Position numbers and translations under genes: made by a program
From: UBA1447 sp964612185
GTDB taxonomy: Bacteria; Bacillota; Clostridia; Oscillospirales; Acutalibacteraceae
Length of the DNA: 11,040 bases
Direction of reading: 5' to 3'
Assembly (NCBI GenBank): GCA_964612185.1
Contig: CAZTCR010000068.1
Coordinates: forward strand, 1 to 11,040
The notes under the pieces: model-generated
Database searches by the model: none
Seen by the model: only the letters and a program-made list of their open reading frames with translations
Told to the model about the DNA's origin: nothing
In this document: in pieces, positions 6,241-11,040 of the stretch
How the letters are laid out: every line of letters begins with the position of its first letter
How positions within the stretch are numbered: the first letter of the stretch is position 1

Positions 6241-6287
6241 TCCGCCGATAAAAAATCAAACGATAAGCAGAAGACATTTTCGGCGGA
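6241..6287. promoter_or_regulatory. inverted repeat in the leader of the small gene
   Basis: TCCGCCGA (6241-6248) and TCGGCGGA (6280-6287) form a perfect 8-bp inverted repeat with a 31-nt loop. The minus-strand 3' arm ends a few bases before the GGAG ribosome binding site of the 79-residue protein. It could be an operator or a stem that limits translation. A partial copy of the arm (TTTCGGCG) follows at 6293-6300. The gap 6228-6351 holds no gene. Confidence 0.35.
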
Positions 6288-6351
6288 AAATGTTTCGGCG
6301 AAAAGAAGAACCGCCTGAAAAGGCAGTGACTGTTTGGTGGAATGATTTTAT

Positions 6352-7050
6352 TTAATCCGGCCCTGGCACAGACGATGATCCCCTTTGCAAATGAGCAACT
6401 TGTTGTGCGATGGGAACCTTGTTTTCGCTATAACCTTTTAGTAAAAAATCTGTGGTTGTATTAAAAAATGCTGCCAATAAAAGCAGCTCTTTCGCATTTA
6501 ATTGTATTTTATCCGATTCCGCAGCCCGCAGGCGGTTCAATGGCATTTCAAGCGTTCTTGCCAGCTGCGCGGCGCCGATGTTTTCCCGCAGGCGCAGGTT
6601 TCGGAGCGTTTCGCCGGTACTGCATGCTTTTTGCCTTTGCGCTGCGGTCACTGCGGCCGCTTTACGCACGGCGATGGGGACAAGCTCCGCGTTTTCCAGG
6701 TTGTACTGGTACATCACCGTCAGGCGCAGGGCGGCATGGAGCTTTTGTTTCGCGCGCTCGAGCGTCCGCGCCACATTGGGCGGTGCCCGGCCGGTTTCCG
6801 CTGCCACTTGGGTGAGCGTCATGCCGTCAAACCAGTATTTTTCAATCGCCGCGCGTTCTCCCTCGCTCAAATCATGCGCGACGGCATCTTCCAGCAGCAG
6901 TGCCAGGTCAACGGTTCTGCGCCGCCAGGCGTATTCGGCAGGGGATTCGCACATCTTGCATACCCGCCCGCAGCAGGCACGCTGTGCCATGTCTGCTTCC
7001 TCCGGTGTCGGCAGGGTGGTCGCCTCGATGTATTTGCTTATAATCTTCAC
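6352..7050 (-). CDS. transcription regulator: sigma-70 region 4-like HTH fused to a Cro/C1-type HTH
   Basis: A 232-residue predicted DNA-binding protein with two different helix-turn-helix units. Residues 61-109 match a sigma-70 region 4 or ArpU-type HTH (LSEGERAAIEKYWFDGMTLT, then QVAAETGRA, LERAKQKL). Residues 148-206 match an XRE/Cro-C1 HTH (TLRNLRLRENIGAAQLARTL, then FFNTTTDFLLKG). No sigma region 2 is visible, so it is unlikely to be a complete sigma factor. Four N-terminal cysteines (26, 27, 31, 34 in CCGRVCKMC) could bind a metal. The start is GTG 7050 with AAAGGA close upstream (short spacing). It is the first gene behind the SOS-box promoter and probably controls the minus-strand module as activator or autoregulator. 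Confidence 0.78.
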   Translation of the reverse strand: MKIISKYIEATTLPTPEEADMAQRACCGRVCKMCESPAEYAWRRRTVDLALLLEDAVAHDLSEGERAAIEKYWFDGMTLTQVAAETGRAPPNVARTLERAKQKLHAALRLTVMYQYNLENAELVPIAVRKAAAVTAAQRQKACSTGETLRNLRLRENIGAAQLARTLEMPLNRLRAAESDKIQLNAKELLLLAAFFNTTTDFLLKGYSENKVPIAQQVAHLQRGSSSVPGPD

Positions 7051-7099
7051 CTTTCCTTTCTTGCTTCATCGGCACCCGCTTTGGATGCCCTGTAATTTC

Positions 7100-7128
7100 A
7101 TTGTAGCAGTCGAACAAATGTTCGTCAA
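7100..7128 (-). promoter_or_regulatory. sigma-A promoter with LexA (SOS) box driving the phage-like operon
   Basis: On the minus strand, -35 TTGACG (7128-7123) and -10 TACAAT (7105-7100) are separated by exactly 17 nt. The spacer carries CGAACAAATGTTCG (7111-7124), a perfect match to the Gram-positive LexA/DinR consensus CGAAC-N4-GTTCG. It overlaps the -35 end by two bases. LexA binding here would block RNA polymerase. The regulator start codon at 7050 lies about 50 nt downstream of the -10. This makes SOS induction of the minus-strand unit likely. Confidence 0.85.
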
Positions 7129-7263
7129 TGCCAAGGATGGGACTTGAAAACAGATGCATAAAGTTGGCGAAAAAAAGTTGGTTGGCCTGTGGTATTGTTG
7201 TGAAATGATGCGGTCTGATTATGACAGTTGACAAAGAAAAAACATCAAAAAGCTTATTTGCAA

Positions 7264-7292
7264 TTTACAAAAAACAAAACTTGTGATATATT
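7264..7292 (+). promoter_or_regulatory. promoter of the dockerin surface protein, shared block with the next gene
   Basis: TTTACA (7264-7269), 17-nt spacer, TATATT (7287-7292). The surrounding 44 bp (7262-7305) match 10310-10353, upstream of the next surface protein gene, at 37 positions. The match includes spacer and downstream bases, which suggests common regulation or recent duplication of the promoter. Confidence 0.7.
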
Positions 7293-7320
7293 ATTTTGTG
7301 AAGATTCCTTTTACGGTACG

Positions 7321-7382
7321 ACCCACGCAAGCCCGCGGCAGCTGACAACCGCGCAGGCGGATGATGCAATCCGGCTGCCCGT
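7321..7382 (+). other. GC-rich, foldable part of the leader RNA
   Basis: GGCAGC (near 7337-7342) can pair with GCTGCC (near 7374-7379). The enclosed segment holds a smaller hairpin, CCGC-GCAG-GCGG. The stretch stands out as GC-rich within AT-rich surroundings. I compared it by eye with the c-di-GMP (GEMM) and cobalamin riboswitches and could not support either. It may be a structured leader of unknown class or simply a stem. Confidence 0.35.
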
Positions 7383-7450
7383 TAAACCAACAGGTGAGCC
7401 CATACATATACAATAATATAACAAAACAAACAACAGAAAGGTCCGGTTTT

Positions 7451-7516
7451 ATGAAACGCTACAGAACGCCTTGTTTTCTGCCGGTTCAGGAGCTGTTGCT
7501 TTTTTGCCTTTTGTGA
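7451..7516 (+). CDS. possible 21-residue leader peptide
   Basis: ATG 7451 opens a 21-codon frame ending at TGA 7514-7516. AGAAAGG (7435-7441) lies about 9 nt upstream. The peptide is MKRYRTPCFLPVQELLLFCL plus a last leucine, with a basic start and a hydrophobic end. It lies in the leader of the dockerin protein gene and could be an upstream leader ORF. It may also be chance, as nothing else supports it. Confidence 0.2.
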   Translation: MKRYRTPCFLPVQELLLFCLL

Positions 7517-7610
7517 TACTATATTAATAAATGGTTTATTGGCATGAAACAATGGTTCGGGCTTACCAAAAATTCTCTCAGCACATGAAAAACAAACGGA
7601 GGTAATCAAA

Positions 7611-10187
7611 ATGAAACGGATCGGTTCTTTGGTAGTGTGCTTATTGATGGTATTTACAATCTGCGTCCCCTTCAATGTATCCGCCGTTACGCAGTCCATC
7701 AATTTGTGCGTGATCGGAACGGTGGAATACGCCGGTTTGGATGATGCCTTGGCGGCCGTGACAAACGGGCAAACCATAAAACTGCTGGACAATATCACCC
7801 ACACCTCACCCATATCCATAGCCGGCAAAACGGTTTATTTTGAGCTTGGGGATTACAATTTGCTGCTGGATATCAGCGAAAACCCCGAAGCGGTGTATTC
7901 CTACGCGCTCACGGTGAACAGTGCCGGCAAAGTCAGGCTTTCCGGCGGAGGAACAGGTCAGTTCAATGTTAAAGGCTCTTCCGCCGGCGGCGGAGTGAAT
8001 GTTCTCGGCCTGAATTCGGAGGTTACTGTCGATAACATAGACTCGCCCGGCGAAGAAGCTGTCGGCATTCACATGTACGGCTCCGGCAATTACCTGGACG
8101 GCGGTAAAGTTACGGTTAACGGCAATGTGGCGGCAAGCAGGACCGGTATTGAGGTTAACGCGAGAAACGCCAATATCGTGGTAAACGGCAATATAACGGC
8201 AGGTAATTCGGGCGTTATCATCTGGACAAACCCCGGTACATCCGTAACGGTGGGCAGTAATATCCATGTACTCGGCAATAATGCGCAAATGATACAAGGC
8301 GCCGGTGTGCGCGCAAACGGGGGGTCTGTGGTTACTGTCGGCGGCGATGTAACCGTACAAGGGGTAAACAACACCGGCGTTTATGCGTATGGGGGCACGA
8401 TAAATGTAGCCGGGAATGTGGTTTCATACGGAATAGGCGCGAAGGCTGAAAAAAACTATAGTTACGGCAACGGAACTGTGACAATAAGCGGAAGCCTTTC
8501 CTCCGCAATCCCATTTATTGTTGTTGGAGAAACGGAAAAAACACCGGAGCAAACAACCGAACCGACTACCAAAAGCGGTTTTCTTACTTACACGGACGGC
8601 ACCAGTAATGTTTGGATTAAAAGCGTGGGCGAACGCATATACACGGTACCCTCAATGCCGCAAAACTTCACCGCCGTGCCCGGTGACGGCCTGGCAGAAC
8701 TCAGCTGGACGGCACCCGTCAGCGACGGCGGCAGAGAGATATTGAATTATCAGGTGTCAAAGGATAATGGCGCAACCTGGGCAGACGCGGGCTTGGCAAC
8801 CGCCTGCACATTTGACGGGTTGATAAACGGTACATGGTACGCCTTCAAGGTGCGCGCGTGCAACAGCGAAGGCAGCGGACTCGAAGCGGACGCGACCGCG
8901 ATGCCAAGAGAAACCATTTGCACAATCGGAGAGACCGGCTACGCCGCTTTGAATGAAGCGCTTGACGCGATAGCGTACGGGGAATCAAAAACGATTACCC
9001 TGCTAAAAAACATTGATTATAACAGCGGTGTGTATTTGGAGAATAAAAAGGTGACTTTTGAACTCAACGGCTATACGCTTAACATTAACAATCCGGAGGA
9101 AAACGGCGCCGGGTTAAACGCTTATAACGGAGGGTCTGTATATCTAACAGGCTCGGGCGAGCTGAATGTGACCGGTAAAGCCTACGGGGTAACGACCACC
9201 TCCAATTCCGCGTTGTGCGAGGTAACGGTTACCAATGCCGCGGCATCCGAAATGTGGGGCACGGCTGCCCATGCGTACAACGAGGCTTCGCTGACTGTCT
9301 TGGGTAATGTGACGGCGGCACAACTCAACAGTTACGGCGTCCATGCGCAGGCGGGGGCTGTCATTGTTGTTATGGGCAATGTCAGCGCAAGCAATCAGGG
9401 CGTTTGTGTTTCCGAAGCGGCAGCCAGGGTGTTCGGGAATGTTCAGGCAAACGGTTATGATATGATCGAAAACCCGGAGGGCATCGGTGTAAATGTCTAT
9501 AACGGCGTGGCGGAAATCGGCGGCAATGTCACCGCGAACCGGGTAGGCGCGATGATTACTGCCGGCGGCAGTATAACTGTTGACGGCACAATGACCGCGC
9601 CCGATTATATTCAATTTGCAGACGATCCCCCTACGGCAATGGACGGCTTTTTAGCAGTCACCACCAAACCCGGCTACCTGACCTATCAACATGTTTTTGC
9701 CGGAACAGTTTGGGTAAAAGACGCGTCGCAGGCCGAAATCATCGCGCCGAAGGCGGGTTCCGGTTGTGTGATTGACGGCGGAAGCGGTATGATCTACGGC
9801 CTGACACCCGGCATCAGCGCGGAACAGTTTGAAAACGGCTTTGTGGATGTTGCCGGCGGCTACTCGCTGCAATACACACCGGGGAGCATCGGTACCGGCA
9901 CGGTGGTGAATGTTATAGACGACAGCACCGGGGCGGTCGTCCTGACCTTCCGCATCGTTATTTACGGCGATGTCAACGGGGACGGCGATATCGACAGTAT
10001 AGACGCCGGTGTTATGGTGGATGTTGAAAACAACATTGTCAACTGGGATCCGGCTGAAGACGCGGCGTATATAAAGGCCGCTGACCTCAACGGCGATGGT
10101 ACCATAGACAGCATCGATGCCGGCATAGCGGTTGATGCCGAAAACTATATCGTGACCATTAACCAGAGCACCGGGTTGGCTTCTTAA
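7611..10187 (+). CDS. secreted surface protein: two beta-helix-like modules, FN3 domain, C-terminal type I dockerin
   Basis: An 858-residue exported protein. A signal peptide (basic start, hydrophobic core, likely cleavage after VSA, about residue 25) precedes two related modules. Module 1 (about 33-337) runs from CVIGTVEYAGLDDALAAV to VWIK, module 2 (about 437-703) from CTIGETGYAALNEALDAI to VWVK. Each has short repeats built on GNV/GNI, as in right-handed beta-helices. Between them is a fibronectin type III domain (about 347-432: PSMPQNFTAVPGDGLAELSW). A beta-sandwich-like stretch (705-785) leads to a type I dockerin (785-848) with two calcium loops, DVNGDGDIDSIDAG and DLNGDGTIDSIDAG. Such dockerins bind cohesins on a scaffold or cell surface. 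I see no catalytic motif, so adhesion or a structural role is more likely than hydrolysis. ATG 7611 follows GGAGGT by 7 nt. Confidence 0.88.
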   Translation: MKRIGSLVVCLLMVFTICVPFNVSAVTQSINLCVIGTVEYAGLDDALAAVTNGQTIKLLDNITHTSPISIAGKTVYFELGDYNLLLDISENPEAVYSYALTVNSAGKVRLSGGGTGQFNVKGSSAGGGVNVLGLNSEVTVDNIDSPGEEAVGIHMYGSGNYLDGGKVTVNGNVAASRTGIEVNARNANIVVNGNITAGNSGVIIWTNPGTSVTVGSNIHVLGNNAQMIQGAGVRANGGSVVTVGGDVTVQGVNNTGVYAYGGTINVAGNVVSYGIGAKAEKNYSYGNGTVTISGSLSSAIPFIVVGETEKTPEQTTEPTTKSGFLTYTDGTSNVWIKSVGERIYTVPSMPQNFTAVPGDGLAELSWTAPVSDGGREILNYQVSKDNGATWADAGLATACTFDGLINGTWYAFKVRACNSEGSGLEADATAMPRETICTIGETGYAALNEALDAIAYGESKTITLLKNIDYNSGVYLENKKVTFELNGYTLNINNPEENGAGLNAYNGGSVYLTGSGELNVTGKAYGVTTTSNSALCEVTVTNAAASEMWGTAAHAYNEASLTVLGNVTAAQLNSYGVHAQAGAVIVVMGNVSASNQGVCVSEAAARVFGNVQANGYDMIENPEGIGVNVYNGVAEIGGNVTANRVGAMITAGGSITVDGTMTAPDYIQFADDPPTAMDGFLAVTTKPGYLTYQHVFAGTVWVKDASQAEIIAPKAGSGCVIDGGSGMIYGLTPGISAEQFENGFVDVAGGYSLQYTPGSIGTGTVVNVIDDSTGAVVLTFRIVIYGDVNGDGDIDSIDAGVMVDVENNIVNWDPAEDAAYIKAADLNGDGTIDSIDAGIAVDAENYIVTINQSTGLAS

Positions 10188-10215
10188 GCTGAATTAGCAC
10201 AAAATGTATTGTTGG

Positions 10216-10247
10216 GAGCAGCTGCCGAAATTTTCCGGCGGCTGCTC
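10216..10247 (+). terminator. hairpin downstream of the dockerin protein gene
   Basis: A 12-bp stem (10216-10227 with 10236-10247, one G-U pair, 8-nt loop) lies 28 nt after the stop codon. No T-tract follows, so it may end transcription weakly or protect the 3' end of the mRNA. Confidence 0.5.
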
Positions 10248-10311
10248 TGTACCATTGGGTAATGCGTGCGTATTTCTAAAATTTATCCGGAAGCGCCGAA
10301 TTTATTTATAA

Positions 10312-10340
10312 TTTACATAAACCAAAATTTATGTTATATT
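10312..10340 (+). promoter_or_regulatory. promoter of the InlB-repeat surface protein
   Basis: TTTACA (10312-10317), 17-nt spacer, TATATT (10335-10340). The block is closely similar to the promoter at 7264-7292. The leader of roughly 95 nt contains a GC-rich inverted repeat (GCCGCG 10373-10378, CGCGGC 10390-10395). Confidence 0.7.
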
Positions 10341-10442
10341 ATTTTATGGAGATTTGCTTTTTTCGGTCATCTGCCGCGACCGCAGGCCGCGCGGCAAAGT
10401 GAAAAGATGTTAAACAGGACATTGAATAAGGGAGCGAATAAG

Positions 10443-11040
10443 ATGAAAAAGCTGTTCACGCGTGTTTTCAGTCTGCTTCTCGTACCGGTTCTTCTTTTTT
10501 CTGTCACTTTTATGCAAATCGGTTCTTTTGCGGCAACCACTTATTCTTGGGCAATAAATTACTTTGTCAAGGGCACAGCCACCGCGATTATTCCCGCGGA
10601 GACGGGGTCCACAACCGAAACCGGCTATGTCCTGCAAGCCATCGCGCCGACGATACCGGGGTATTTTTTGGACCCGTTTGAGCAAAGCCCGGTGAGCATT
10701 ATCCTCACGCTGCCGATGACAACAATCAATTTTGAGTATACCGCGCGCAGCTATACGCTTAACTTTGAATCCAACGGCGGCACGCCCGTCAGCCCGGTTA
10801 CGGCAAATGTCAACACCCCTGTCACACAGCCGACCAGCCCGGTCAAAGAGTCTTATGTTTTTGCGGGCTGGTTTAGTGACCCCGCTTGCACGCAGCTGGT
10901 ATCCTGGCCGTATCCGATGCCGTACCAGGGCGGCACATTGTATGCCGGCTGGTCCGCGACACCGGTCACGCTCACCTTCAATGCCAACAACGGCACACCC
11001 GTTGCTCCGGTCACAACCATACCCGGCGCGATTGTTCAAA
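10443..11040 (+). CDS. secreted surface protein with InlB/Listeria-Bacteroides repeats (partial, runs off the window)
   Basis: An open frame of 199 codons continues past the right edge. ATG 10443 follows GGGAG (10430-10434) at good spacing. A signal peptide (MKKLFTRVFSLLLVPVLLFS, cleavage probably after GSFA near residue 30) precedes a MucBP-like stretch (about 40-98: GTATAIIPAETGSTTETGY). A complete InlB B-type repeat follows (about 99-165: YTLNFESNGGTPVSP, then ESYVFAGWFSDPAC and LYAGW). A second repeat starts at the edge (LTFNANNGTPVAPVT). The protein is expected outside the cell, as an adhesin or wall protein. The promoter it shares with the dockerin protein gene suggests joint expression. 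The C-terminal anchor is outside the window. Confidence 0.85.
   Translation, partial: MKKLFTRVFSLLLVPVLLFSVTFMQIGSFAATTYSWAINYFVKGTATAIIPAETGSTTETGYVLQAIAPTIPGYFLDPFEQSPVSIILTLPMTTINFEYTARSYTLNFESNGGTPVSPVTANVNTPVTQPTSPVKESYVFAGWFSDPACTQLVSWPYPMPYQGGTLYAGWSATPVTLTFNANNGTPVAPVTTIPGAIVQ

Larger units (their letters stand above)
7129..7610 (+). other. long intergenic leader region before the dockerin protein gene
   Basis: No convincing full-length gene lies here. From left to right it holds the upstream side of the SOS promoter, AT-rich sequence to 7260, a plus-strand promoter (7264-7292), a GC-rich stretch that can fold (7321-7382), a possible 21-codon reading frame (7451-7516), a possible second promoter (TTGCTT near 7497, TATATT near 7521) and the GGAGGT ribosome binding site at 7598-7603. 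If transcription starts from the first promoter, the leader is about 310 nt long. Confidence 0.6.

Noticed and set aside
2440..7050. Complete prophage
   Set aside because: No integrase, terminase, portal, capsid, tail-tube or attachment-site repeat can be seen within the window.
6908..7234. Minus-strand open frame of 108 codons over the SOS promoter
   Set aside because: It runs through the promoter and the start of the regulator in another frame, has no ribosome binding site, and its composition looks random.
7321..7382. c-di-GMP (GEMM) riboswitch
   Set aside because: CACGCAAGCCC resembles part of the GEMM core, but the GNRA-type stem-loop, its receptor and the expected spacing could not be found.
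10410..11039. Minus-strand open frame of 209 codons at the right edge
   Set aside because: Antisense to a gene with a signal peptide, a good ribosome binding site and InlB-type repeats.

Overview
The window looks like a chromosomal segment of an uncultured Bacillota (Clostridia) bacterium. The evidence is a class II lysyl-tRNA synthetase with an IspD/TarI-type cytidylyltransferase, AGGAGG-type ribosome binding sites, a Gram-positive LexA/DinR-type SOS box, and large secreted surface proteins with dockerin and InlB-type repeats. This placement is inference; no marker gene fixes a genus.

Layout. (1) Positions 1-2423, plus strand: an intrinsic terminator from an upstream gene, a short palindrome with heptamer repeats, lysS, then an IspD/TarI-family cytidylyltransferase 13 nt downstream. 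The pair ends at a terminator that can work in both directions. (2) Positions 2440-7128, minus strand: a compact phage-derived module. In transcription order it holds a sigma region 4-like/Cro-C1 fusion regulator, a 79-residue helical protein, a phage tail-appendage-like protein with an Ig-like BIG2 domain, an SGNH esterase-like protein, an Amidase_3 endolysin and a small holin. It is preceded by a near-consensus sigma-A promoter (TTGACG-N17-TACAAT) with a perfect SOS box (CGAACAAATGTTCG) across its spacer. There is no capsid, terminase, portal or integrase gene in view. (3) Positions 7129-11040, plus strand: a long leader region, an 858-residue secreted protein with two beta-helix-like modules, an FN3 domain and a terminal type I dockerin, and the start of a second secreted protein with InlB/Listeria-Bacteroides repeats that runs off the window. 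The two surface genes share a closely similar promoter block.

How the parts may work together. DNA damage would remove LexA from the promoter at 7100-7128 and express the regulator and then the genes downstream: a tail-like adhesin, an esterase, a wall amidase and a membrane-permeabilising holin. That fits either the surviving late end of a cryptic prophage or a domesticated SOS-triggered lysis or release module. The most unusual feature is a set of three arrays, each of exactly eight 11-bp units (88 bp), at the three junctions BIG2 protein/SGNH, SGNH/amidase and amidase/holin. The unit variants keep roughly the same order in all three. The array upstream of the SGNH gene is inverted relative to the other two, so the SGNH gene lies between inverted copies and the amidase gene between direct copies.
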